Shown: in pieces, positions 27,036 through 34,195 of the stretch
Layout of the letters: every line of letters starts with the position of its first letter
Numbering within the stretch: the stretch's first letter is position 1
Source: an uncultured Roseobacter sp.
Lineage (GTDB): Bacteria; Pseudomonadota; Alphaproteobacteria; Rhodobacterales; Rhodobacteraceae
DNA length: 64,000 nucleotides
Assembly (NCBI RefSeq): GCF_947492555.1
Contig: NZ_CANLNE010000002.1
Span: 487,501-551,500 of the forward strand
Direction: 5' to 3'
Notes under the pieces: model-generated
Seen by the model: only the letters and a program-made list of their open reading frames with translations
Databases searched by the model: none
Told to the model about the DNA's origin: nothing
Translations under genes and position numbers: made by a program

Positions 27036-28125
27036 GGGTCACGATCCCTTCATTCAGCTCGGAGCGCAGCGCGCGCCCGGAGTTTTCATCAAAGAGCGTG
27101 ACGGCTTCACCCTTGAAGCCGAGGCCGATTTTCTCGCCTACGGTGGCCACCTGTCCTGCAGGCGCGCGCGCTTTCAACGCGCCGTTCGGTGTATCCAGCG
27201 TGATGATTTGCGTGGTGCCGAGGTACTCGGTGGCCAGCACCTCGCCGCGATAGGCACCCGTGTCGCTGAGGGTCACATGTTCGGGCCGGACACCGAAGAC
27301 GAGTTTGCCAGAAGCGCCCTGCATCTGGCGTGGCACGGCGATGGATTGTCCCTGCAGATCAACGGTCTGCGCCCCTTCCGCCACCGACCCGTGGAAGGGC
27401 AGGAAATTCATCGACGGTGAGCCGATGAAGTCGGCCACGAACATGGTGGCGGGCTTGTCGTAGATCTCTTGCGGGGTGCCGAATTGTTCGACAACGGCGT
27501 TGTTCATCACCACGATTTTGTCGCCCATCTGCATGGCCTCCAACTGGTCATGGGTGACATAGACGGTGGTGGCGCCCATGCGGTCGTGCAGGGCGCGCAG
27601 CTCTTCGGCCATATGCTCGCGAAATTCGGCGTCGAGCGCGCCCAAGGGTTCATCCATCATGAAGGCCTTGGGGTCGCGCACGATGGCGCGGCCAAGCGCC
27701 ACGCGCTGTCGGTCCCCCCCCGAGAGGCCGCCTACCGGCTTTTTCAGGATATTCTGGATGCCGAGGATATTGGCGACGTCCTCAACCTTCGCCTTCACGT
27801 CCCGCCGCGCCATGCCCTGGCTGACCAGCGGGTAGCTCAGGTTCTTGTAGACGTTCATATGCGGGTAAAGCGCAAACATCTGGAAGACAAAGGCAATATC
27901 GCGCTGGCTGGGGGGCTTCTGGCTGATTTCTTCGCCGTCGAGGTAGATCTCGCCGGAGGTGGGCAGTTCCAGCCCGGCGATCATGCGCAGGGTGGTGGTC
28001 TTGCCGCAGCCCGACGGGCCGAGCAGCATGAAGAATTCGCCGTCCTCGATGGTGAAGGAACTTTCCTTCACAGCGGTGAAATCCCCGAATTCCTTGCGGA
28101 CGTTTTTGATGATGATCTGGGCCAA
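27028..28125 (-). CDS. Carbohydrate ABC transporter ATPase (first copy)
   Basis: MalK/UgpC-type ATPase of 365 residues with Walker A GPSGCGKTTTLRM, signature GLSGGDRQRVALGRAI, Walker B AFMMDEPLGALDAEFR, switch His YVTHDQLEAMQ, and a TOBE domain (VFGVRPEHVTLSDTG). It starts 4 bp after the small membrane protein gene and overlaps the second ATPase. Both sets of nucleotide motifs look complete, so either subunit could hydrolyse ATP. Confidence 0.93.
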   Translation of the reverse strand: MAQIIIKNVRKEFGDFTAVKESSFTIEDGEFFMLLGPSGCGKTTTLRMIAGLELPTSGEIYLDGEEISQKPPSQRDIAFVFQMFALYPHMNVYKNLSYPLVSQGMARRDVKAKVEDVANILGIQNILKKPVGGLSGGDRQRVALGRAIVRDPKAFMMDEPLGALDAEFREHMAEELRALHDRMGATTVYVTHDQLEAMQMGDKIVVMNNAVVEQFGTPQEIYDKPATMFVADFIGSPSMNFLPFHGSVAEGAQTVDLQGQSIAVPRQMQGASGKLVFGVRPEHVTLSDTGAYRGEVLATEYLGTTQIITLDTPNGALKARAPAGQVATVGEKIGLGFKGEAVTLFDENSGRALRSELNEGIVTHG

Positions 28126-28129
28126 AGGG

Positions 28130-28318
28130 CTACTCCGGGAAGTGGCTGACGATGATGAACATCACCGTACCAATCAGGGTGGTGATGAAGGAGTAGGTGA
28201 AGCCCCACATCACGAACGGCTGCATCAGCATGAAGACCCCAAGCGCGATGAGGATGGTGGCGACCAGTCCCCACGGGCCGCGCTTCAGGCGGAGGAGGCC
28301 TTGAATGAAGTTGCTCAT
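28130..28318 (-). CDS. Small two-helix membrane protein of unknown function
   Basis: A 62-residue protein with a basic N-terminus (LLRLKRGPWG) and two hydrophobic stretches, about residues 16-33 (LVATILIALGVFMLMQPF) and 38-57 (GFTYSFITTLIGTVMFIIVS). Its GGAGG site is strong, and it ends 4 bp before the first ATPase gene. I compared it mentally with DUF2160, the small membrane protein of the GlpSTPQ(U)V glycerol importer, and it does not share that family's tryptophan-rich pattern. It may be an accessory subunit of this transporter. Function unknown. Confidence 0.7.
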   Translation of the reverse strand: MSNFIQGLLRLKRGPWGLVATILIALGVFMLMQPFVMWGFTYSFITTLIGTVMFIIVSHFPE

Positions 28319-28331
28319 GTCGAGACCTCCA

Positions 28332-28387
28332 ATCGGTGTCGGTGGGCTGTCGGTCCCTCGTCGGTGTCGGGTCGGTATGACGTCGGT
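28332..28387. repeat. Cluster of GTCGGT/ACCGAC hexamers
   Basis: Five exact GTCGGT hexamers (28338, 28349, 28360, 28371 and 28382) plus ATCGGT (28332) and GTCGGG (28366) fall in 56 bp of the gap before the small membrane protein gene. The five exact copies are each 11 bp apart. On the coding strand they read ACCGAC. Confidence 0.75.
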
Positions 28388-28421
28388 GCGGGCCGCGCGG
28401 TGGTGTAGGGTCTGATCGAGG

Positions 28422-29360
28422 TCATTTCCGTACGGCTCCGAATGTTATGCCACGCAGCAGGTGTTTGCGCAGAGCCACCGTGAAGATCATCACCGGCAAC
28501 AGGAAGATCGTCGCGCCCGCAGCCACGGCGGGCCAGTCGAGTCCACCGACCCCGATGATCGTCGGGATGAAAGGTGGAGCGGTTTGCGCGGTGCCGGAGG
28601 TCAGGAGTACCGCGAAGGCGTATTCGTTCCAGGCGAAGATCAGGCAGAAGATTGCGGTCGAGGCGATGCCCGTGGCGGCTTGGGGCAGCACGACCTTGTA
28701 GAAGGCCTGAAACCGAGTGTAGCCGTCGATCAGCGCGGCCTCCTCGTATTCCGTTGGGATGCCGTCGATGAAGCTTTTGAGCAGCCAGACCGCGAGCGAG
28801 ATATTCACTGCCGTGTAGAGCAGGATCATGCCCAGGTGCGTGTCCGACAGGCCGAGTTGGCGGTACATCAGGAAAATCGGTATCGCGACGGCGATGGGCG
28901 GCATCATTCGGGTACTGAGGATGAAGAAGAGCAGATCATCGGCGAGCGGGATCTTGAACCTAGAGAACGCATAGGCCGCGAGCGTGCCGAGGAAGACGCT
29001 GAGGAAGGTGGAGCCGAAGCCGATGATCACCGAGTTCAGGAACCGCTCGCTGAACTTCGAGGGGCCCGCGATCACCATGTCGTATTGACGCACGATCTCC
29101 TCGTACCAGGTCTCGGGCGGGTTCGCGGCGAGGAACTCATCCGTCTGTCGCGTCCGGGTGGTGAAGAGGTTCACGTAGCCTTCGAGCGTGGGGTCGAAGA
29201 TCACCTTGGGTGGGTAGCTGATGGCGTCGGCGGGGGATTTGAACCCGGTCAGCATGATCCACGCGAGTGGGACCATGGTGATCAGCGCGTAGAGGATCAC
29301 GAGGCTGCCTGCGAACCATTTCGAACGCGTGCTGGGTTCTGTGACGGAGAAGCTACTCAT
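28422..29360 (-). CDS. Carbohydrate ABC transporter permease (MalG type)
   Basis: A 312-residue MalG-like permease with about six membrane helices. The EAA loop that contacts the ATPase is EEAALIDGYTRFQAFYKVVLPQ. An unusually long loop follows the first helix (about 45-110, including TRTRQTDEFLAANPPETWYEEIV). The start overlaps the 61-residue gene upstream by 4 bp (ATGA). With the permease at 29542 it forms the membrane channel of the importer. Confidence 0.92.
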   Translation of the reverse strand: MSSFSVTEPSTRSKWFAGSLVILYALITMVPLAWIMLTGFKSPADAISYPPKVIFDPTLEGYVNLFTTRTRQTDEFLAANPPETWYEEIVRQYDMVIAGPSKFSERFLNSVIIGFGSTFLSVFLGTLAAYAFSRFKIPLADDLLFFILSTRMMPPIAVAIPIFLMYRQLGLSDTHLGMILLYTAVNISLAVWLLKSFIDGIPTEYEEAALIDGYTRFQAFYKVVLPQAATGIASTAIFCLIFAWNEYAFAVLLTSGTAQTAPPFIPTIIGVGGLDWPAVAAGATIFLLPVMIFTVALRKHLLRGITFGAVRK

Positions 29361-29542
29361 GTCGGGGTCTCAGTCTCATCAGGCTGGGGGTCGACGATGC
29401 GCATGGCCTCCGGCGCCTCAGGGGCGGCGTCGGTGTTGGCGTGATCGGCGAGCGAGGCGAAGGCCATGGCCAGCGGGGTCAGCGGGGCGGCCCAGCGGGA
29501 CAGGTCGGCGTCTTTGGGCAGGCGGATTTCGCAAAAGGACAT
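29357..29542 (-). CDS. Small protein locked between the two permease genes
   Basis: A 61-residue soluble protein, MSFCEIRLPKDADLSRWAAP onward, with an acidic, proline-rich tail (DAAPEAPEAMRIVDPQPDETETPT). Its ATG overlaps the upstream permease stop by one base (TGATG), and its stop overlaps the next permease start by 4 bp (ATGA), so it fills the gap exactly and is very probably translated. No family is recognised. It could be an assembly or regulatory partner of the permeases, or only a translational coupler. A single Cys is at position 4. Confidence 0.65.
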   Translation of the reverse strand: MSFCEIRLPKDADLSRWAAPLTPLAMAFASLADHANTDAAPEAPEAMRIVDPQPDETETPT

Positions 29543-30489
29543 CACCGTTCCTTCACCTTGTTGAGGGCCTTCACGTAGATCGAGGCGAGGCCGAAGACGG
29601 TTACGAAGAGGATGATTGCGTAGGCCGAGGCATAGCCCGTGCGCCATTTCTCAAAGGCTTCGCGCTTGAGGTTGATCGAGGTCAGCTCGGTTGTGGAACC
29701 GGGGCCGCCGCCGGTGAGCTGCACCACCAGGTCGAACATCTTGAAGTTCTCGATGCCGCGGAAGAGCACCGCGAGCATCAGGAAGGGCATAACCATGGGC
29801 ACCGTGATCGTCCAGAACTGCCGCCATTTGGAGGCGCGGTCGATCTCGGCCGCTTCATAGATGTAGTCGGGGATCGAGCGCAGCCCGGCAAGACAGATCA
29901 GCATCACGAAGGGCGTCCACATCCAGGTGTCGACGATCACGATGGACCAGGGCGCAAGGTTCACCTGCCCCAGCATCTCGAAGCTGGACGGGTCCTTGCC
30001 GGTGAAGAAGGCGACGATGTAATTGAAAAGTCCGATCTGCGGCTGGTAGAGGAATTTCCAGAAGTTCCCGACCACGGCAGGGGACAGCATCATCGGTAGC
30101 ACGATGATCGTGGTCCAGAGGTCGTTGCCCTTGAATTTCTTGTTGATCAGATAGGCCAGAGTGAATCCGATCAGCACTTGCAGGACGATGGTCCAGAACA
30201 GGAAATGCGCAGTGGCCTGCATGTTCAGCCAGATGTCGGTGTCGGTGAGGATACGCTCGTAGTTGCGCAGGCCCACGTATTCGACCTCGCGGTTCGGGCG
30301 GTTGGCCCGGAAGTTGGTGAAGCTGAGATTGATCGTCCAGATCAGCGGGAAGATATTGATCGCCAGCAGCAGAAAGATCGTTGGGCCCACGAAAATCCAT
30401 GCGATGGCACGGTCGCTGAGGCCTTTGATCTTGCGGGCCACGGATGGCGGTGTGGCATTCGCGGCGCGGGTCAGGGGGGTCTCGGTCAT
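29542..30489 (-). CDS. Carbohydrate ABC transporter permease (MalF type)
   Basis: A 315-residue MalF/UgpA-like permease. After a short cytoplasmic tail the first helix is AIAWIFVGPTIFLLLAINIFPLI, and the EAA loop is YEAAEIDRASKWRQFWTITVPM. The ATG at 30489 is preferred over a TTG at 30522 that lies in the intergenic hairpin. It is downstream of the binding-protein gene with about 90 bp of structured spacer between. Confidence 0.92.
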   Translation of the reverse strand: MTETPLTRAANATPPSVARKIKGLSDRAIAWIFVGPTIFLLLAINIFPLIWTINLSFTNFRANRPNREVEYVGLRNYERILTDTDIWLNMQATAHFLFWTIVLQVLIGFTLAYLINKKFKGNDLWTTIIVLPMMLSPAVVGNFWKFLYQPQIGLFNYIVAFFTGKDPSSFEMLGQVNLAPWSIVIVDTWMWTPFVMLICLAGLRSIPDYIYEAAEIDRASKWRQFWTITVPMVMPFLMLAVLFRGIENFKMFDLVVQLTGGGPGSTTELTSINLKREAFEKWRTGYASAYAIILFVTVFGLASIYVKALNKVKER

Positions 30490-30550
30490 CTGGCACAGCT
30501 TTCCCGTGGTCAGGTGGCCCAAAGGCCCACCCTACCTGCTTGTGGAGAGG

Positions 30551-30575
30551 TCAGGTGGGCGGGTGGCCCACCTGA
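30551..30575 (-). repeat. Intercistronic hairpin after the binding-protein gene
   Basis: A perfect 10-bp stem (TCAGGTGGGC with GCCCACCTGA, 5-base loop) starts 8 bp after the binding-protein stop. A related imperfect copy lies at 30510-30538. There is no T-run, so it probably protects the upstream mRNA end and keeps binding-protein levels above the permeases, as in other sugar importers (inference). Confidence 0.65.
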
Positions 30576-30582
30576 GTTTGGT

Positions 30583-31902
30583 TCAGAGCTTGCCTTCGTC
30601 TTCGAAGGTTTCGGTCCAATCCTCGATCAGCTTGTCGAGCGCTTCCTTGGCTGTGCCCTGATCGGCAACCACGTAGTCGTGGATGCGTTTCTGCATGGCC
30701 AGCAGCAGTTCGGCATAAGCCGGTTCCTGCCAGAAGTCCTGCACCGCGCCCATGGCCTCGAGGAAGTCACCGGCGAAGGGCGCGCTGTCCTTGAAGGTCG
30801 GGCTTTCGAGCACGGCATTGTGTGCGGAGTAGCCGCCCAGATCCCACCATTTCTGCTGAACCTCCGGGTCCGCGAACCACTTGATGTACTCAAGCGCTGC
30901 GTCCTGTTTGTCGGAGTAGGCCACCACCGAAATGCCCTGTCCACCCAGTGTTGAGCCGGCCTGGTTCTGCGGCGGGTTCACGAAGAAGTCGATCTTGTCG
31001 CCCCCGGTGTTCGGGTCGGCGTAGAGGCCGGGGAAGAAGGCGAACCAGTTCATCGCCATCGCCACCTGACCGGATTTAAACGCGTCGAGGCTCTCGCCCA
31101 TGTAGGAGTTGGTGTAGCCCGGCGGGGTCGCTGTTTCGTAGAATTCTTTATAGAATTCAAGTGCTTCGACCGCCTCCGGTGAGTTCACAGCGCCTTCCAT
31201 ATCGTAGGAGCCGGGGGTGTTTTCATATTTGAAGCCCCAGGGGTAAAGCGCGCCGGTTACGCCCATGGTGATGCCTTCCGAGCCACGCTCGGTGAAGATG
31301 GCGGCGCCATAGACGGTTTGCCCGTCGATCTCGCGCTCCTGAAAGAATTGCGCAATTTCCAAGAGCTCTTTCTGGGTCTTGGGCTCAGCCAACTCGCGGC
31401 CTGTGGCCTCCTGAAAGGCGGCGCGGATGTCGTCGCGCTCGAACCAGTCCTTGCGGTAGAACCAGCCGTTGGCATCCCCCATGGCGGGCAGGGCGTAGTA
31501 GTTTTCGGACCCTTTGGGCCACGTGGAGTAGGCGTAGACAGTGGCATCGGCGAAGTCGCCCATGGAGATGCCCTCAGCGTCGAAGAAGTCGTTCAGCTTG
31601 ACATAATGGCCATTCTCGGCGCCGCCGCCGATCCACTGGCTGTCGCCGATCAGCAGGTCGCAGAGGTTACCGCCGGAATTAAGCTCGTTCAGCATTCGGT
31701 CGGCGAAATTGGGCCATGGGATGAACTCGAAATTCATGGTGTGGCCGGATTGCGCTTCGAACTCCTTGCTGAGTTCGACCAAAGCGTTTGCCGGGTCCCA
31801 AGCCGCCCAGCACAATGTCAGGTCTTCGGCCTGAGCAGATGCCCCGAAGCCTGCCGCGGCAAGGCTGAGAGCGCTGACGGCCGTCAGTTTCGAATACTTC
31901 AT
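30583..31902 (-). CDS. ABC transporter sugar/polyol-binding protein
   Basis: Periplasmic cluster B/MalE-type solute-binding protein of 439 residues. The signal peptide MKYSKLTAVSALSLAAAGFGASAQA is cleaved before EDLTLCWAAWDP. Typical features follow: LVELSKEFEAQSGH, a GDSQWIGG segment, YYALPAMGDANGWFYRKDWF, and WPKGSENYYAL aromatics that could stack on a sugar. Its GGAGG site is strong. It is the first gene of the operon behind the twin palindromes. It is much shorter than rhizobial GlpV, so glycerol is not assumed. Confidence 0.92.
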   Translation of the reverse strand: MKYSKLTAVSALSLAAAGFGASAQAEDLTLCWAAWDPANALVELSKEFEAQSGHTMNFEFIPWPNFADRMLNELNSGGNLCDLLIGDSQWIGGGAENGHYVKLNDFFDAEGISMGDFADATVYAYSTWPKGSENYYALPAMGDANGWFYRKDWFERDDIRAAFQEATGRELAEPKTQKELLEIAQFFQEREIDGQTVYGAAIFTERGSEGITMGVTGALYPWGFKYENTPGSYDMEGAVNSPEAVEALEFYKEFYETATPPGYTNSYMGESLDAFKSGQVAMAMNWFAFFPGLYADPNTGGDKIDFFVNPPQNQAGSTLGGQGISVVAYSDKQDAALEYIKWFADPEVQQKWWDLGGYSAHNAVLESPTFKDSAPFAGDFLEAMGAVQDFWQEPAYAELLLAMQKRIHDYVVADQGTAKEALDKLIEDWTETFEDEGKL

Positions 31903-31970
31903 GGTGTTCCTCCCAAATTGTCCTCCGCCCGGTCGTTGCCGATTCGGAGTTGTGACAAGCAGAGGCTAGG

Positions 31971-31986
31971 TGAGGGACGTACCTCA
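31971..31986. promoter_or_regulatory. Candidate LacI operator, proximal
   Basis: TGAGGGACGTACCTCA, a 16-bp near-palindrome with a central CG, 69 bp before the binding-protein start. It is the exact reverse complement of the distal site. Confidence 0.65.
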
Positions 31987-32000
31987 TGTCCAACTATTTT

Positions 32001-32016
32001 TGAGGTACGTCCCTCA
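32001..32016. promoter_or_regulatory. Candidate LacI operator, distal
   Basis: TGAGGTACGTCCCTCA, centred 30 bp from the proximal copy, so the two lie on nearly the same helical face. It directly follows the extended -10 element on the coding strand and would cover the transcription start. Confidence 0.65.
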
Positions 32017-32018
32017 AA

Positions 32019-32027
32019 AATATACCA
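32019..32027 (-). promoter_or_regulatory. Extended -10 promoter of the carbohydrate operon
   Basis: TGGTATATT on the minus strand carries the TGn extension and a five-of-six -10. The -35 region is poor. Transcription would begin in or next to the distal palindrome. The remaining DNA up to 32133 is AT-rich with only short hairpins. Confidence 0.45.
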
Positions 32028-32133
32028 AGATGCTGATAACAATTGAAATATTATATATTTGAGTAGATCGAACCGACAACTGGGTCGGCCCCTTATGGGC
32101 AGATACGGTTTTCAAGGTGGACTGTGGCGCGTC

Positions 32134-32877
32134 TCAAATCAGATGTTTTGACAGCGCCGTCCAGACCTGCTCGGCGGCGAAACTGGCACCAGCTGGGCTG
32201 GCATGATGTCCGTCTCTCGCATAGAGCGGCTGGCCAGCTTCAACTGCGAGACGCCACGTGTCGGGCAGGTTTACGACATCTGCACCGATTTGGCTGGCCG
32301 CGTGATCATAATAGGCCATCGTTCGGCGCGCGTAGTCTGAAGGGTCATCGGGGCGGACGATGGCGCGGCCTGCGTCGCGATAGATCGAGGTGTCGGCACG
32401 GGCGGGCCACGGCGGGCACAGCAACACGCTGGTCGCGCCAGTCCAGGCAGCCAGTCTGCGCATCGCAAGAAGTGAGCCCCACCTGTCTATGACGCGCAGG
32501 GGGGTCATGGTGAAATCCTGTAGAACCAACGCATCCCACCGGTTTTGTGACAGCACTTGGCGGAGCGCGTCTATACGCACAGTTTCGATCAGGCGCGCGC
32601 CGTGAGCTGCCGCCATTCCTACTTGCAATGCGATGCCATCTTTTGCCGCGCGCTCTATCACCAGACTGGGCACGTTATGTCCCATTATCATGGAGTTTCC
32701 GATAAACAGGATTGCCGGAGGGCCAGCAGGGTCCGGGCTGATCGTGGCCAAATGCGCATCCGTCAGAAAGGGCAGGCGGCGCGGCTCCCGATGCAGGCGC
32801 AGTGTCAGCCCCGCGCCTGCTGTCAGACCCGTGGCGAGTGCACCACCAGCCAGTCCGATGGCCTGCCGACGGTTCAT
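32134..32877 (-). CDS. SGNH/GDSL-type hydrolase with Tat-like signal
   Basis: A 247-residue secreted or membrane-anchored esterase-like protein. The N-terminus MNRRQAIGLAGGALATGLTAG has the twin-arginine pattern. Block I is GNSM (nucleophile Ser in place of GDSL) in ILFIGNSMIMGHN, and block V is DGHHASPAG with the catalytic Asp and His. It overlaps arfB by 4 bp. The acceptor is unknown; relatives remove acyl groups from sugars, lipids or peptidoglycan. Confidence 0.75.
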   Translation of the reverse strand: MNRRQAIGLAGGALATGLTAGAGLTLRLHREPRRLPFLTDAHLATISPDPAGPPAILFIGNSMIMGHNVPSLVIERAAKDGIALQVGMAAAHGARLIETVRIDALRQVLSQNRWDALVLQDFTMTPLRVIDRWGSLLAMRRLAAWTGATSVLLCPPWPARADTSIYRDAGRAIVRPDDPSDYARRTMAYYDHAASQIGADVVNLPDTWRLAVEAGQPLYARDGHHASPAGASFAAEQVWTALSKHLI

Positions 32878-33296
32878 TCGTGGTCCTTGATCGGGCCACG
32901 CATGGCCTTGACCTCACCGCGAACCTTCTTTGCCTTGAGGCGTCGTTTTTTTGCACCGAGCGTGGGCCGCGTAGGAATACGCTTTTTAGGGCGGTGAAGC
33001 GCTTTGCGGATGAGATCGACCAGCCGGTTGCGGGCGATGTCGCGGTTGCGCGCCTGACTACGGGTTTCGTCACATTGGATGATGAGCGCTCCTTCAGTCG
33101 TCCACCGGCGTCCGGCCAGGCGTTTTAGTCGCGTTTTCACCGGATCTGGCAATGAAGGAGAGCGTGCGGCTTCAAACCGCAGTTCGACTGCAGTCGCCAC
33201 CTTGTTGACGTTCTGCCCACCGGGACCCGAGGCGCGCACGAAGCTCTCGGTCAACTCCCAGTTCTGGATTTCAATATCGTCATTGATCCGTACCAT
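32874..33296 (-). CDS. arfB: Alternative ribosome-rescue factor ArfB (YaeJ)
   Basis: Peptidyl-tRNA hydrolase that frees stalled ribosomes. The catalytic GGQ lies in FVRASGPGGQNVNKVAT, and the basic C-terminal tail (RPKKRIPTRPTLGAKKRRLKAKKVRG) enters the empty mRNA channel. At 140 residues it is the normal size. The ATG at 33296 is preferred over a GTG directly before it. It lies just downstream of the terminator at 33326-33356. Confidence 0.93.
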   Translation of the reverse strand: MVRINDDIEIQNWELTESFVRASGPGGQNVNKVATAVELRFEAARSPSLPDPVKTRLKRLAGRRWTTEGALIIQCDETRSQARNRDIARNRLVDLIRKALHRPKKRIPTRPTLGAKKRRLKAKKVRGEVKAMRGPIKDHE

Positions 33297-33325
33297 CACG
33301 GTGTTGTGCCACGAATACGGACTAC

Positions 33326-33356
33326 AAAAAAGGGCCGCACCTTGTCAGTGCGGCCC
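33326..33356 (-). terminator. Strong Rho-independent terminator
   Basis: A perfect 9-bp GC stem (GGGCCGCAC with GTGCGGCCC, 7-base loop) runs into TTTTTT on the minus strand. It ends the unit that carries the 18-codon reading frame, 30 bp before arfB. Confidence 0.88.
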
Positions 33357-33428
33357 AATCGAATGGTTTCAGGAGGGGGATCGGTTAGACCGATGTCCAC
33401 TCAGGAGTTCTGCCCGTCAAGGGCTGCC

Positions 33429-33485
33429 TCAGCAGGCGACCTCCAAAGCTGTTCCGACACCTCGCTCCAATACCTTTCTTGACAC
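33429..33485 (-). CDS. Possible 18-residue peptide behind an extreme Shine-Dalgarno
   Basis: GTG at 33485 opens the frame MSRKVLERGVGTALEVAC followed by TGA. The GGAGG lies 7 bases before it, the best possible spacing. An overlapping frame starting at a GTG within it (MSEQLWRSPAEAALDGQNS) also reads through this RNA. Neither resembles a known family. About 70 nt of small hairpins, then the terminator, follow. It may be a leader peptide or a decoy start; only ribosome profiling could say whether it is made. Confidence 0.35.
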   Translation of the reverse strand: MSRKVLERGVGTALEVAC

Positions 33486-33500
33486 TGGATCACCTCCTTT
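33485..33500 (-). promoter_or_regulatory. 16-nt match to the complement of the 16S rRNA 3' tail
   Basis: AAAGGAGGTGATCCAG on the minus strand is fully complementary to the conserved 3' end of 16S rRNA (CTGGATCACCTCCTTT). Ordinary sites pair over 4-7 nt. The last G is the first base of the GTG start of the 18-codon frame. A CCTCCT further down the same RNA (about 33375) could pair with and hide the GGAGG. Confidence 0.8.
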
Positions 33501-33574
33501 ACCTATCTGTTGACGTTGAAAGAATCGTCGCACAGGTTTTGGAAATCACCAAGTGTTTTTTCGTTAACGCAGGT

Positions 33575-34195
33575 CTAGTGGGCGAGGGTGAGCCGAGCCG
33601 TGATCAGCCGGAAGGGAACAAGCGCCAGGAGCGCCAGCGCCAGCTTCACCACCCAGTCGGCCAGTGCGAGGGACACCCAGAGCGGTGCGGCAGGCCCTAG
33701 GCCAAGGATGGGCAGCACTTCTCCGGCCCAGCTCACGTCATTTGCGGGCTCGATGAAGGTAAGGCTGGCGGAGAAAGCAATGGTGAAGAAGAGTGCTGTA
33801 TCCACGGTGCTGCCGACCAACGTGGAGGCCAGCGGGGCGCGCCACCAGCGGCCATCGCGCAGGGCCGAGAAGATCGCAACGTCAAGGAGTTGTGCCGTCA
33901 GGAAAGCAAGGCCCGACCCGAGCGCGATGCGCAACGTGACCAGCGGGCCGAACTCGCCCATGATCTGCGTCCCGATCAGCGAGCAACCGACGCCCACCAG
34001 AAAACCCACAAAAACGACGCGGCGCGCGGGGCCTGCACCATAGACGCGGTTCATGACATCAGTGACCAGGAAAGCCAGCGGATAGGTGAAAGCCCCCCAG
34101 GTCAGCCACTGACCAAAGAGGAACTGAACGAGAATATTCGAGGCCACAACGATGGCGGCCATGGCAAGGATGCCGGGAAGGTGAGCGCGTGTCAT
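33575..34195 (-). CDS. Queuosine-precursor transporter (YhhQ/VUT family)
   Basis: A membrane protein of 206 residues with about six helices, beginning MTRAHLPGILAMAAIVVASNILVQF. The family signature is present: TYPLAFLVTDVMNRVYG and STLVGSTVDTALFFTIAF. The family imports preQ0/preQ1 for tRNA queuosine modification. The ATG at 34195 is preferred; the frame is open to a TTG at 34216. No preQ1 riboswitch could be recognised upstream. It may share a transcript with the unit ending at 33326. Confidence 0.88.
   Translation of the reverse strand: MTRAHLPGILAMAAIVVASNILVQFLFGQWLTWGAFTYPLAFLVTDVMNRVYGAGPARRVVFVGFLVGVGCSLIGTQIMGEFGPLVTLRIALGSGLAFLTAQLLDVAIFSALRDGRWWRAPLASTLVGSTVDTALFFTIAFSASLTFIEPANDVSWAGEVLPILGLGPAAPLWVSLALADWVVKLALALLALVPFRLITARLTLAH

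Noticed and set aside
28130-28318. Assignment of the small membrane protein to DUF2160 (GlpU-like)
   Set aside because: Its position is similar, but the tryptophan-rich pattern of that family is missing.
33479-33700. Plus-strand TTGACA at 33479 and frame across the 16S-like motif
   Set aside because: No matching -10 at a usual distance, and the terminator and start-site layout favour the minus strand. It is also not a piece of an rRNA gene: the match stops after 16 nt.
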